From DATJHM01 sp963777355 (lineage in GTDB: Bacteria > Chloroflexota > Ktedonobacteria > Ktedonobacterales > Ktedonobacteraceae), in assembly GCA_963777355.1 (NCBI GenBank), contig CAVZQK010000068.1:62001-126000 (forward strand): 64,000 nucleotides of DNA. Reading direction: 5' to 3'. This document shows positions 36,601 to 46,653 of this stretch, piece by piece. Numbering within the stretch: position 1 is the stretch's first letter; the number at the start of each line of letters is the position of its first letter. The translations under genes were made by a program, and so were the position numbers. The notes below the pieces were generated by a model. The model saw only the letters and a list, made by a program, of their open reading frames with translations. It was not told the origin of the DNA and did not search any database.

Positions 36601-36646
36601 ACGAGCAAGAGCCGCTCGCTTCGCAGTCGAACACGGGCTCGTTTAA
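33622..36646 (+). pseudogene. NB-ARC ATPase/LuxR-type regulator, multiply frameshifted
   Basis: A large MalT/AfsR-like regulator of about 1,000 residues in three frames. An N-terminal arm is followed by an NB-ARC ATPase (Walker A VGTAGVGKTRLGLAVVEA, Walker B HLLLFLDNFEQV, GLPLALELAAARI), a TPR region, and a C-terminal LuxR HTH (LTAREGEVLQLVAQGLTAAQ with ISQRTVTTHLTSIYSKLGI). Frame changes occur at about 35305 (in a TTTTT run; LAF to WWIHGHLSEG) and at about 35805 (in GGG; FAE to ELQTSQILLEEC). A third may lie near 33670, joining a good ATG at 33622 (AGGGGATGCT before it) to the main frame. It was probably the regulator of the adjacent beta-rich gene. Confidence 0.8.
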
Positions 36647-36767
36647 GCCGTATAAGGAAGATACGTACCCGGCTACGTCATTTATACGATCCATTTCTTG
36701 TTCCTGCCAGATATACTACTTTCATTCCATTGCCCCTTAAGAAACGCCTACGTGAAAGGACAAAGAA

Positions 36768-39700
36768 GTGAGTAGTACCCAGCTTCGTATGCAGATCCAA
36801 TCCCTCTTGCAACAAGCCAACCAGCAGCCACAATTCCAGATCAGTCACACTACCTTTGCAGGTACGAAGATCGGCACGTTGCTCGATACCTATTATGCAG
36901 GCAACGATCTCATTCTCAACAATGCCACTTTACTGCCAGCTGAAGATGGTGCCACCTCTGTTGCAGTCAGCGGCACTTCTTCCTTTCTTCATGTTGCAGA
37001 TGCACCGGTTTCTGCGGTCTTTCAAGAAGCTCAAGATGGCGTTGATCTGACGCTGAACTATCAACTCCCTCGCGGTTGGAAGTTTTCGCAGAGCTTCCCT
37101 ACTCTTCCCACTTCCCCAGATTTTCGTGCTCCAGACGGTGCGCCTCAGTACTCTTATCTCAGATCTGCTGACGCTGACCGATGCGTGCTTTCTTGTCTCA
37201 ACGAGCGCCTATCAAGAGCCACAATTTCAAGTACCGGTAGAAATTGGACTCAATTTTCTCAGTCATCTCACCCTCAATGGTATCCTGGGAGGAATTGAGG
37301 CGGTGTTGTCCGTTCCCTCGCCAATCGTCCTTTCTGGACCAATTCTGCTTCCCACACTCACTCAGCAGGTGGTTCAACCCCTGCTCCCTTCTCAACTTCC
37401 ACTGAGTGCTAGCCCTCCCCGACTGGGAATTAATCTCAAGGCAGAGATCGCTAGCACCCTCTCCCTTGCAAAGCTGGTGCTCAAAGATCTCTCTATTCGG
37501 ATATATAGTCCATTGACGACTGATTGGTTGACGAACAACCCGACCTACCTGCCTGGTCTCTTCTTTGGAGGCAACCTGTACATCAGCACCCTCTCCCCTC
37601 TGGAGATCGTGGCCGAAAACTCCTTGGGGGTAATTCGACATTGGTCTTTACTGGCGCGTTTGATAGTCTGTCTCTGCCGAGCTTAAGCGCTGTTGCCGAC
37701 CTGGTAGGGGCCGATGATCTTCTCGCTTACCTGACCCCCCCAACGCCAGCACCAGCCTTTTTCTCCAACACCGGCACGTTAAGCCTGGAGGGGATTTCGC
37801 TTGCTCTCGCGACCAATCCGTTCTCACTCCTTTCGGTCTACTTGACGGTTGGATTAAATGGGATGGCATGGCAGCCCATTGAAGGGCTAAGCAATGTCTC
37901 CAACCTGGCAGTACGCTTTCAGATTGATGCCCCTTTTCGACGCTCAACGCTCACTCGAGGTCATGCTCTTTGGTCAGATGAGCATGAAGGGCGTTCCTCT
38001 CTCCCTCGTTGCCTCTGCTCCCGAATTTATTATCGAGGCAGAGCTGGCGGAAACCGCCACCTTACCGCTTTCGACCTTGGTGAAGACCTATCTGCCTCAG
38101 ATGCCAGCCGTCAGTGATCTCACGGTGGATCAGATGTACCTGGAGGTTGTACCAGGTGACTCTGTCATTTTTCAGGCTGCGCTGGCAGATACACCTCACC
38201 CCTGGGTCATCAATCTGGGGGATACTCCTTTGAAAGTGAGTGATGTGCAATTGCTGCTGAACTATATCAAGGGCACTGGTGCGAGTGGGACATTGGCAGG
38301 TACGCTGACGTTGGCAGGCGTAGACCTCGCGCTACTCTATCAGGTTCCCGGCGACTTTGTTCTGCGTGGGCAATTCCCCTCCCTCTCTTTGAAGGCACTT
38401 CTGACCCAACTCTGCGGCGGGAGCCTGCTCTGGCCATCCGGCTTCGATCTCGATCTTGACCAATCCTCTGTTCTCATTGAGCAACAGGGGAATAACGTGA
38501 GCTTGAATATAGCGGCTGACGTCAAGGGTCTAGGCTTGTTCGCCCTGACAGTGCAAAAGCAAGCCAGATGGGGCTTTGCCCTGGGTGTGGATCTCTCTCT
38601 CAGCGGCCTGGCAGCCCTTCCTGGTCTGAGCATCCTGGCTCCCTTCGACGCTTTTCTTGGCCTCGATACTTTGCTATTGGTTTTCTCATCGCTGGCCCAA
38701 TCGCCCAACTTCCAGTTCCCAGATCTTGCCCACTTCGATGTACAATCCTTTGGCAACCGCCAGGTAACGCTACCACCGCAGGCCAATGGCCTGACCACCG
38801 GTTTCAACCTCTACGCACAGCTCAATACCACGAAAAGCGGCGGCTTTCAAGCACTGGCAAAATACCTGGGCATCCGTCTGGACGGCAGTGTTGGCATCAC
38901 GCTTGCCGTCAGTCTGCCCGATCCAGCTACCAACTCCAAGTTCTTCCTTTCGGTCAACGAGGAAATTCAAAAAGGGACGACGCTGGTGGGCGAACTGGGT
39001 GGCTTCTTACAGGGCAGCGATATCGGAGCCTTCCTCACGGCTGTCGTCAATACGCAGGTGCAGGGCCAGCCAGCGCAGTTCACCGTCAACGCCAGCGTCC
39101 TGGAGAATGGAGTGCTCATTTCTGGCTCAATGCTAGGAACCATCCAGTTCAGTAATCTCCACTTGAGTAATCTGGCTCTGGTCATTGGTATTGATTTCGA
39201 AGGTATCCCTAGTCTAGGCATCGCGGCAACACTGGATGTGAGCACGTTCGAAAGCGCTGTGGCGATCTTCTTCGATTCCACCGATCCGGCCAAAAGCCTG
39301 GTGGCCGGGGCCATCTCGAACGTAAGCTTGCGCGATATCGCCCAGAGCCTCGTAGGTCAGACCACCCTGCCCCCGCAACTGGATACTGTGCTAGGTCTGA
39401 TCGCGCTCAAGGCTCTGGGCTCCTTTTCCATGCCCGCCGCACAAGCCACAGCTCTGGATCAGCGCGATATCGCTGCCATTGCTAGCGCCTTCAAACAGTA
39501 TGGCCAGATTGATCTTCCGGGAACCAGTGATCAGCTCTTGCTAGTCATCAATCAGAAGGGAGCAAGCTGGCATCTGACCGATCTCTCAACGATGAAGCAC
39601 TACACTCTGGCGCTCCAGGGAGCGAACATTACCGTGGTCTTGCAAGCGCAACTCTATCTCGCTCCTCAGCCGACTTACATCGGCTCGCTTCATCCTGCGG

Positions 39701-40738
39701 GTTTCACTATTACAGCCCAGATCGACTACGTGGTGATCCATGCCCAGATCAACGTCCAGATGAGCCCACAACAAGGTATCCTGGCAGAGATCGATCTCAC
39801 GCCGATTGTCCTCTACAATCAGACGTTCTTCTCATTCACAGGGGCCAGCCAGCCTGGAGGTCCGCATTTCTCACTGGCAACCTATAGCCGACCTCAAATC
39901 GCTGACCTCCTGTTGAGTGGTCCTCACCTGCTTCTCTCCGGCTCTCTCTCGTTGCTGGGTGCAAATCTGGTGGCAATCTCTGTACTGATAAACGAGCAAG
40001 GGCTAAATTTCCTGATTAGGTCTCAGGTGAATCCTGTGCTGTACGTGAATCTGAGTGGACTTATTGATCTTCAGGGACACCTGACCTTCCAGGGCGGGCT
40101 GACTGTCGGGATCAACCGCACCTTAGATCTGGGCGAATGTGGCAGCCTCTCCGTGAACACCAGCGCACAGGGCCAGCTCTCCCTCAGTTATAAGAGCAGT
40201 GTGCCCCCTTTCGTGCCCCCTGTGCCTGTCCTGGGTTTGAGCGGAGGATCGACCATTCGAAAATTCCCTCGCTGGACAAGTGAATACCCCTTCCGCTAAC
40301 GTAAGCGGGACATTTGCTTTTCAAGGGACTTCCTATTCTTTCCCTATCCTAACATTGGATGTGAATGGTCCAGCCCTTCAGAACATCGCCGACACGCTCT
40401 GGCAACAGATCACAAAGACGATCAACGCTCTGTTGAAAAATCCTGATCAGTGGCTGTCGTGGGTCCACAGCGGGGTAATTACTGGAGCCGATAAGAGCGC
40501 AGAAGGAATCGTCAAGATCCTGTACCACGACTATCAACTCTCCGCCACCGATATTACGACGAAAATGGAGCAGATTATGGGCTTTGGAGCAGCAGATATA
40601 GCGCAAGCCCTACTCGCAGAAGGAGTAGGGACTGCCGAACAAGGGGCCAAAGGCACCGCGAGTGACGTCACTCAGGTTCTAGGACAGGGCGTCGATACTA
40701 TCACACACGGCATCAATGATCTGAAGCACTTGCTGTAG
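36768..40738 (+). pseudogene. Giant beta-rich repeat protein, four frameshifts
   Basis: One long reading unit of about 1,320 residues, spread over five segments. The frame changes are near 37155, 37628 (GGGGG run), 37935 (CCCCTTTT) and 40265 (AAAA). The joins give seamless protein, for example TSFLHVADAPVSA up front, AVADLVGADDLLAYLTPPTP, QIDAPFDAQRSLEVMLFGQ and AGQVNTPSANVSGTFAFQG. The sequence is almost wholly amphipathic beta-strand with recurring LxLxGLxxLPGL, SLSLxGAxLVAI and DLxxLLLSG patterns, and has no signal peptide, membrane helix or catalytic motif. The C-terminus is Ala/Gly-rich and helical. I do not recognise the family; lipid-transfer-like or tail-fibre-like beta architectures are possibilities only. 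Confidence 0.7.
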
Positions 40739-40765
40739 ATCATTCACAAAAAAGGAGAAGAATAG

Positions 40766-41651
40766 ATGATAGGATCCATTTCAGACGTCAATACCAAAAC
40801 GGAGCAGAGTACCTATGCTCAGGTTCAACTCATCGCATACTACATGTACACACTGAAGCCCTTCACAACCCGCTTTGTTTCCCCTTCTGTAGATGCTCGA
40901 ATGCGCATGCGCAGGATTTTTGATGTGATGAAGTTTTGTTCTGGAAAACTAGAAAATGATCAGCCCAGCACACTGAAGATTTTTGTCGCACCTGAATTTT
41001 ATGGGAGATCTCCTCTAGGAAAATACGATGGCACAGGACATTATGATCCGGGAGCAGTTTGGAGGAGCTTTGATGCATTGAGGGAAATGTGCCGACAAGA
41101 GAAGTGCTTTCAACATTGGTTAGTGATACCAGGGACATTTGTCACCGCAGAAAAGATAGGTGCTGGAAACAAAATTTTCAATTCTGTTTACGCTTTCATG
41201 GGTGATGGAAGCACATTTGGTGATGGAAGCACGTTTCGTATTATACATAAAAAGGATTTTGCACTGATTGATGAGCTAACTCTAAGGCGGAGAGGAGGAA
41301 ACGCGCAGTACAAAAAACTGCCAGAAGTATCGAGGGGAACACCGACGAAGCAATCCACACCCATTCAGGTAGGAAATCTGACAATTGGGATAGAAATTTG
41401 CCGGGATCACTGGTTAGAAAGATTGAGAATGTCTCTGAAAAAACAGAGATATATCTCTCCCTCCTTCCCCCTTCCGACAAGCGAGGGCGTGAGTGTGCAA
41501 GTACTACCTGTTTGTGGATCCGGCACAAGGTTACGCCACTGCCACCAAAGATGGTGGCTACGTCTTTCGCGTTGACGGACATCCTGATCCTAGCTGTGTA
41601 CCTACAGTAGTGTTTTTCCGTCTCATGGCCAACTCTGATCATGGGAGATAG
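40766..41651 (+). pseudogene. Nitrilase-superfamily hydrolase, frameshifted
   Basis: A carbon-nitrogen hydrolase-like protein. The catalytic triad is visible: Glu in KIFVAPEFYGR, Lys in IHKKDFALI and Cys in IGIEICRDHW. The substrate and reaction (amidase or nitrilase type) are unknown. The first frame runs from ATG 40766 (AAGGAG before it) to about 41435. After an AAAAAA run it continues in the next frame as EIYLSLLPPSDKRGRE. Near 41500 it changes again to YYLFVDPAQGYATATKDGGY and ends at 41651. It is 28 bases after the giant beta protein, so the two were one operon. Confidence 0.65.
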
Positions 41652-41932
41652 TATAAATACTAGAAACGCTGGTACTCCCATATCTAAAGGCACACTGCCT
41701 CAAGAATTACAGATACGTAGTGATTATGACCTGTCGGATCAGACGAAGTGTAGCACCTATCTCATTTCTCCGGCCATGAAAGTTTAAGGAGGAAATAAGC
41801 AGGCTCTGCACGCAGGATGTATAACAAGTTTGCAGCCAGCGAGCGAGCTACATAAGAAGAGAAGGGATCTCTCATATCTTCTCTCATTGACCATGCGCGA
41901 TGGTCAGCACTTACGCCGGGGTATGACCCTAG

Positions 41933-42127
41933 TCAATTTTAACAGGCTTAAGCGCATTTCTGGGAGTCCCTTCTCTCTGTCTCTGGCTTGCTCTTCTCTT
42001 GAGCCGCTTCGTCCTAAGATACGCTGGTCACACGATGAGGCAGAAGGCGAAAGTGCTCTTTGCCGAGGAGATTGCACGCAAATATCCCCGGCTTCGGAAG
42101 CAGTTTCAACCGGGACAAGAAACATAA
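41933..42127 (+). pseudogene. Possible C-terminal scrap of a membrane protein
   Basis: A 64-residue open stretch: one hydrophobic helix (LTGLSAFLGVPSLCLWLALL) followed by a basic amphipathic tail (AEEIARKYPRLRKQFQPGQE). It looks like a real protein end but has no start, and a TAG lies directly before it. It is part of the decayed 41.7-42.7 kb stretch. Confidence 0.35.
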
Positions 42128-42217
42128 GAAGCGTAGCTCGATCTTACATTTCAACCACTAGCAAAAAAAGGAATTGGCTATGCTCTACTGAGCTGAAAAA
42201 AACAGGAGAAAAGCTGC

Positions 42218-42517
42218 TTATGAAGTTTGCTTCCATTCCTCATAATCGAGGAAGAGACCGCCTTCGACAATATAAAAACCTGGTAATGTCACTGTTGACT
42301 GCCCCTCTCCAGGCTTGATTTTGAGACGATACAACGCTAGATCATTTTCGCTTTTACCTGTGTAACCAACTCGCCGCGCTTCCCCGCAAATCTGCTTGGG
42401 CGCAGCACTTGTTGCCACTGCTAATCGGTTGACAGAATGTTTTAATGTCGCACGCTGAATTGCAATGGCTGGTATATAGTGATTCTGTTGTGATGATAGC
42501 ACGACAGGTTCTTTCAT
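42218..42517 (-). CDS. Hypothetical 99-residue protein, doubtful
   Basis: No family recognised. The C-terminal half (LPGFYIVEGGLFLDYEEW) looks protein-like, the first half less so. The ATG at 42517 has only a GGGG in reach. It lies between the broken cluster and the stress-protein gene, and could be a relic. Confidence 0.25.
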   Translation of the reverse strand: MKEPVVLSSQQNHYIPAIAIQRATLKHSVNRLAVATSAAPKQICGEARRVGYTGKSENDLALYRLKIKPGEGQSTVTLPGFYIVEGGLFLDYEEWKQTS

Positions 42518-42638
42518 GCATGTGCCCCATCTTTTACATGCATATTTTCTTTATGGAAAACTGTATCGCTCAAAAGAAGAGTATCCCTTTAAAGCTAATA
42601 CGCATAAACTCTGGAAAAGAGAGACAACCTTTTTTGCC

Positions 42639-42666
42639 AAAAAGAGGAGCGCATTAGCCGCTCCTC
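42639..42666 (-). terminator. Terminator of the stress-protein gene
   Basis: Read on the minus strand, GAGGAGC and GCTCCTC (42644-42650 and 42660-42666 on plus) form a 7-bp GC-rich stem followed by five U. It lies 73 bases after the stop codon at 42739. Confidence 0.65.
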
Positions 42667-42738
42667 ATTTAGGATATCTTGCCCTATGTTCTATCTATCT
42701 GCATAGAGATTGCTCGTAGCCGCGCTACTGAGCGCATT

Positions 42739-43107
42739 TTAATCTTGGATGTGCGTCGTCTCGTCTTTCTGCATACTCTCTGCTTCGGTTTCTGTCTCCT
42801 GCTGATAGTCGTAGGCCCCATGATCAACGAGAATCGTTCTTGCTATCTCATCTCGACCATCCGGACGCACTGAGACGACTATATGGCCGGATTTGCATTC
42901 CTCATGATAGTAGGCCGCCCGCTCTTCTTCAACTCCTAGATTCATCAGGTCCTGGCTCAGATGGTCAACCGCAGGTCCGCTCTCGTGCATGGCGACTCCA
43001 ATCTGGTCACGACCAAACTCTGCTCCACGCAAGGCTTCAATGGCGTTTTTCGCCTGATCCTCTTCCTCAAATACTCCTGCTACAATCGGAATCTGATACG
43101 TTGTCAA
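42739..43107 (-). CDS. General stress protein 17M/YflT-like
   Basis: A 122-residue protein with one YflT-type domain: PIVAGVFEEEDQAKNAIEAL, FGRDQIGVAMHESG, then VEEERAAYYHEECKSGHIVV. In Bacillus this family is induced by general stress; its biochemical role is unclear. The start is a TTG at 43107 with AAGGAG 8 bases upstream. The upstream frame to 43245 is AT-rich leader. The acidic tail (QQETETEAES) is probably disordered. A longer relative with a glycine-zipper insert lies at 53023-53592. Confidence 0.8.
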   Translation of the reverse strand: MTTYQIPIVAGVFEEEDQAKNAIEALRGAEFGRDQIGVAMHESGPAVDHLSQDLMNLGVEEERAAYYHEECKSGHIVVSVRPDGRDEIARTILVDHGAYDYQQETETEAESMQKDETTHIQD

Positions 43108-43419
43108 AATGATTTCTCCTTTCAAGTTAAACAACTTTAACGGATGAGATATCCTCAACTGTGATATATTTATATACGTCTCTACAAAAGAAGAAGCATA
43201 CAAATGTATTTTTGTATAGTACCAAAATGATTCAATGTATATCAAGTTATCTCGATTCCTTATAGTACTTTTTTCGTATATCCATTTTCTCTGCTACTTA
43301 TGGTAATGCTACAATCGTTTTGGATACTCTCGTCGGTATATTTACTTCTCAGTTTCTCTCTTCTTTCCTATTTTTTGCCTATGTCGACTCCCTATTTTTT
43401 CTTGTGGAAGGTTTGCTCA

Positions 43420-44151
43420 ATGACTCATCTTTATCTCATTCGTCATGGTCAGGCGTTGACTCTAGTCGATGGTATTCTCAACGATTACGGTCTGACCTCT
43501 TTAGGCGTAAAGCAGGCTGAGCACTTGCGGGACCGCCTGGCAGGGAGCGGCGAGATTATTGCTGATGTTTTGATCGCTAGCACTTTTCCCCGTGCGCGTC
43601 AGACTGCTGAGATTATTGCTCCATCCTTGAAACTCCCTATCATTTTTGATGATGAGATTCAGGAGCAACGTCCAGGTACACTGCTCGGTATGCATATCGA
43701 TGCTTATAATGCTCTGCTCGCAGAACATCAGCACGACGATCCGACATTTCTCTCTCTTGCGCCGGGAGTTGAGAATTTTGCTCAGTTTACTGTACGTGTG
43801 GCGATAGCATTGCAGCGTATTGCTGAGAAGTATGAGGGAAAGACTATTGTGCTTGTTTGTCATGGTGGAGTAATTGATAATGCTTTTACCTATTTTATGG
43901 GCCTTGATAGCCTCCGTTTTCCCCTTGTTACCTTTGAGACTCTCAATACCTCCATTACTCATTGGCAGAAACGGCCCGTTGATGTAGATCATAACAATCT
44001 TCACTGGCATCTGATTTCGTATAATGATGTTTTCCACTTGCGCGATCTCGCTTCCTCGGTTCGTATTCCCTGGGAGGCACTGAGTACGCAAAAACCGGTG
44101 CAGAAGGCCGATCAACCGCTTCTATTTCCCTCAGAAGAGCCTGCCTCGTAA
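43420..44151 (+). CDS. Histidine phosphatase (phosphoglycerate mutase-like)
   Basis: A 243-residue paralogue of the protein at 4604-5212. It has LYLIRHGQAL with catalytic His9, DEIQEQRPGTLLGM with the proton-donor Glu, and the second His in VLVCHGGVIDNAFTYFMGL. It differs by a ~40-residue tail (RIPWEALSTQKPVQKADQPL). ATG 43420 with GGAAGG 8 bases upstream is preferred; a hydrophobic frame upstream of it to 43300 is AT-rich leader. It lacks the palindrome seen in front of its paralogue. Confidence 0.88.
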   Translation: MTHLYLIRHGQALTLVDGILNDYGLTSLGVKQAEHLRDRLAGSGEIIADVLIASTFPRARQTAEIIAPSLKLPIIFDDEIQEQRPGTLLGMHIDAYNALLAEHQHDDPTFLSLAPGVENFAQFTVRVAIALQRIAEKYEGKTIVLVCHGGVIDNAFTYFMGLDSLRFPLVTFETLNTSITHWQKRPVDVDHNNLHWHLISYNDVFHLRDLASSVRIPWEALSTQKPVQKADQPLLFPSEEPAS

Positions 44152-44173
44152 GGTTTCTTTTCGTTAAGATACC

Positions 44174-45058
44174 TCATTTTGCCCCTCCTATGCGATGCAG
44201 GTAAACGCTTTTTTGACATGACCATGCCAGCATTGTGCCATCCGGAGACCAGCTAAGCGTGCGTATCCAGGAGGGCTGGATAGCAGATATAAAGTGTGTT
44301 TCGCCTGTAAGGGCCGTCCAGACCTGAATCTGGTTATCCTCTCCTCCTGTGGCAATCTGTTGCCCATTAGGAGACCAGATGAGCGCTTTTATCGCTCTCG
44401 TGTGTCCACGATAGATCAGAATCGGCTGCCCTGTGCTCGCTGACCAGATATGCGCGCTCCCTTCTTCACCAGCCGAAGCGATGCTTGTGCCATCTATTCC
44501 CCACGCTGCTATATAGACTGGACCACGATGCCGTCTATAGGTGATCTTAATTTGATCGCTAAAAGCCTTCCAGATCTGGACGCTGGCATCAAAGCTTGCC
44601 GAGGCTATGCTTGCGTCAATCGGCGACCACGAGACGGAAAAGACCCGATACTGCGAGCTGTGAACGAGTAGTTGCTGTGCGCTCATTGCCTCCCAGACCT
44701 GCGCTGTGCTATCTCCAAAGTCTCCCCCTGAGACCAGATAGCGTCCATCCGGAGACCATGCGACACTGCGCACAAATCGTCTGTGCCCATGATACCGGCT
44801 CATCACTTTGCCACTCATTGCTTCCCATACCAGTACGCTGCCAGTAGTATCCCCTGAAGCAAGCTGAGAACCTTCTGGCGACCATGCTAGCGAGAGGATA
44901 CAGGCGGCACTGTCTTGTAAGCAAGAGGCGACTTTACCAGTTCCGGCTTCCCAGATGAGAATCTCTCCATCTTTGCTTCCTGATGCGAGGTGGCGGCCAT
45001 CTGGGGACCAGGCAAGCGCGAAGATGGTATCTTTGTGGCCTGAATAGGAGCTAAGCAT
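44174..45058 (-). CDS. WD40-repeat protein
   Basis: A 294-residue, seven-bladed WD40 propeller with no signal peptide. Each ~42-residue repeat has the (S/A)WSPDGxxLASGS ... IxIWEAxTG pattern, for example YSGHKDTIFALAWSPDGRHL, IWEAGTGKVAS and VWEAMSGKVMSRYHGH. Such propellers serve as protein docking platforms. ATG 45058 overlaps the moaB stop by one base (TGATG), so it is translationally coupled to moaB. What links a propeller to a molybdopterin enzyme is not known. Confidence 0.9.
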   Translation of the reverse strand: MLSSYSGHKDTIFALAWSPDGRHLASGSKDGEILIWEAGTGKVASCLQDSAACILSLAWSPEGSQLASGDTTGSVLVWEAMSGKVMSRYHGHRRFVRSVAWSPDGRYLVSGGDFGDSTAQVWEAMSAQQLLVHSSQYRVFSVSWSPIDASIASASFDASVQIWKAFSDQIKITYRRHRGPVYIAAWGIDGTSIASAGEEGSAHIWSASTGQPILIYRGHTRAIKALIWSPNGQQIATGGEDNQIQVWTALTGETHFISAIQPSWIRTLSWSPDGTMLAWSCQKSVYLHRIGGAK

Positions 45059-45546
45059 CAGTGCTCTTTTGGTCCCTCGATCAGCAGGTTGATGGCGTGA
45101 GGCAGTACTGGCAGAATGTATTCCAGGCACTCTTTGACTGCCTTTGGACTGCCAGGCAGATTGATTATCAGCGTCTGACCCCGTACTCCGGCCAGACCTC
45201 GCGAGAGCATCGCCATTGGTGTATAGCGCAAACTATTGAAACGCATCGCTTCGGCAATACCCTGCGCCTCACGTTCAATGATCGCTCTTGTCGCTTCCGG
45301 CGTCACGTCGCGGGGAGCTAACCCGGTCCCGCCAGTGGTCAGAATGAGCTGAAGATGCCGCTCGTCGCTCCATGCCCGTAGTGTGGCGGCAATCTCTTCT
45401 TGCTCATCTGGCACTATCGCCGAGATCTCTACATGGGTCTCTGCCATCTGCGTGATAAGTGACCTCATCATCTCACCGCTGATATCCTGCCGTGAACCGT
45501 GAGCAGCCCCGTCACTAATGGTTAGTACGCCAACTGTAATTGTCAT
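45058..45546 (-). CDS. moaB: Molybdopterin adenylyltransferase-like protein (MoaB/MogA)
   Basis: A 162-residue MoaB/MogA-type protein, which adenylates molybdopterin in cofactor synthesis. It shows TVGVLTISDGAAHGSR, the substrate-binding LILTTGGTGLAPRDVTPEAT, and LIINLPGSPKAVKECLEYIL. The enzyme is a cytosolic trimer. No other moa or moe gene is adjacent; the only other molybdenum-related gene in the window is modC at 1-724. It lies between the CpXC gene (1 base upstream) and the WD40 gene. Confidence 0.93.
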   Translation of the reverse strand: MTITVGVLTISDGAAHGSRQDISGEMMRSLITQMAETHVEISAIVPDEQEEIAATLRAWSDERHLQLILTTGGTGLAPRDVTPEATRAIIEREAQGIAEAMRFNSLRYTPMAMLSRGLAGVRGQTLIINLPGSPKAVKECLEYILPVLPHAINLLIEGPKEH

Positions 45547-45547
45547 T

Positions 45548-46207
45548 TTAACCTCTCGGTGCCAGTTCGCGCATTAACGCTCCGATCTGCCGACGTGAGC
45601 CATAGACCCAGACGGTGTATTCATCAGGGAGATCCTCTACTTCGATGTTACACTGCATCTCCCTGGCTAGCTTGCGGGCAATATCCAGAAATTGACCTCG
45701 CTCAGCTTCATTGCGGCTCTGGGTATTCATGGCCAGTCGCCCCAGTTTCTCATCAGGGGCCAGCACGCCGTTAATCAGCGCCTGTAACTGGTCAATACCA
45801 AAAATCACTTGGAGAGGAGGAAGGAGCTCGGCCTCTGTAGCTGAGATCGAAAGCGTATGCCCACCCTGCCCTTGCTCATTGGCCATCTGCCGCTGGTGCT
45901 CTTGAATGGCGTAGATATCCATATAGACTGTACGCAATTGCTCCAGGATCAGCGTGCGGGCCTCGGCTGGCGCATCAGTTCGCGGATGGACGTAAGCCAG
46001 CAGGTTGTAGTTAGGATCGGAATAGATGAAAGGGGTGGCAATTGCGGCACGACGACCACACATAGGACATGTTGAGACGTTGAGAAGACCCGCCAGGACA
46101 ATATAGCGCAGTTGTGGGTCCTGCAAAACATTGACGTATTCGTACGTCTGGCTGGTAAAGACCTTGCCGCAAGGACAGGTAAAGGTATGAGTAATCGAAC
46201 GTGACAT
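45548..46207 (-). CDS. CpXC-domain protein
   Basis: A 219-residue protein whose N-terminal half is a CpXC domain: TFTCPCGKVFTSQTYEYVNV, then VSTCPMCGRRAAIATPFIYS, followed by DPNYNLLAYVHP. The paired CPC/CxxC motifs should bind zinc. The C-terminal half (IFGIDQLQALINGVLAPDEK to EDLPDEYTVWVYGS) is conserved with this domain in some Chloroflexi and Firmicutes, role unknown. ATG 46207 starts just before the domain. It is the first gene of the CpXC-moaB-WD40 operon. Confidence 0.8.
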   Translation of the reverse strand: MSRSITHTFTCPCGKVFTSQTYEYVNVLQDPQLRYIVLAGLLNVSTCPMCGRRAAIATPFIYSDPNYNLLAYVHPRTDAPAEARTLILEQLRTVYMDIYAIQEHQRQMANEQGQGGHTLSISATEAELLPPLQVIFGIDQLQALINGVLAPDEKLGRLAMNTQSRNEAERGQFLDIARKLAREMQCNIEVEDLPDEYTVWVYGSRRQIGALMRELAPRG

Positions 46208-46516
46208 AGCTTTCTGTTCTTTAGTTCTAGTACCTAAGGCGGAAATACTCCTGCCAATGATGAGGATTATACAATAGGAAAAACGAAAGGTCAATGAAGA
46301 TGCAGGGTGAGTAAACTTGACAATCAGGAATAGACTTGCAACAAGTATACCATATTTTTCCCGTTTTCTTGGCTCCTACCGCAGACTTTATTTCCAACTC
46401 ATCCTCATGAACATCAGTCTCATAGGCAATTTTTTTATGCGTTTGGAACAAAAAATTTATATGTGTGCGGCGAGAAAACCGCGAAGTCTTCAGCTTCGTG
46501 GATGAATCGCCGCTCC

Positions 46517-46640
46517 TCACCCTTGACTCTCAATAGAGTGTCTGATTGTTTCCTCACTTGCATTGCCAAGAGTACAACAAACGTATCCATCACTCCAGTT
46601 TGTCTCCTCTCCAGAGCGTCTGAAAATGCTTTTCCGATCC
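46517..46640 (-). pseudogene. tnpA: IS200-type transposase TnpA, C-terminal fragment
   Basis: About 40 residues remain, ending in a natural stop at 46517: KSIFRRSGEETNWSDGY, then CTLGNASEETIRHSIESQ. This is the typical end of Y1 (HUH) transposases of the IS200 group (WSxGYFxxTxGNAS...TIxxYIExQ). The catalytic Tyr and HUH are missing. It lies directly inside the terminal hairpin. Confidence 0.7.
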
Positions 46641-46653
46641 TTGCATACAAACA

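Noticed and set aside
1..45546. Molybdenum cofactor/transport island linking modC and moaB
   Set aside because: The two genes are 44 kb apart with unrelated genes between, so no cluster is supported.
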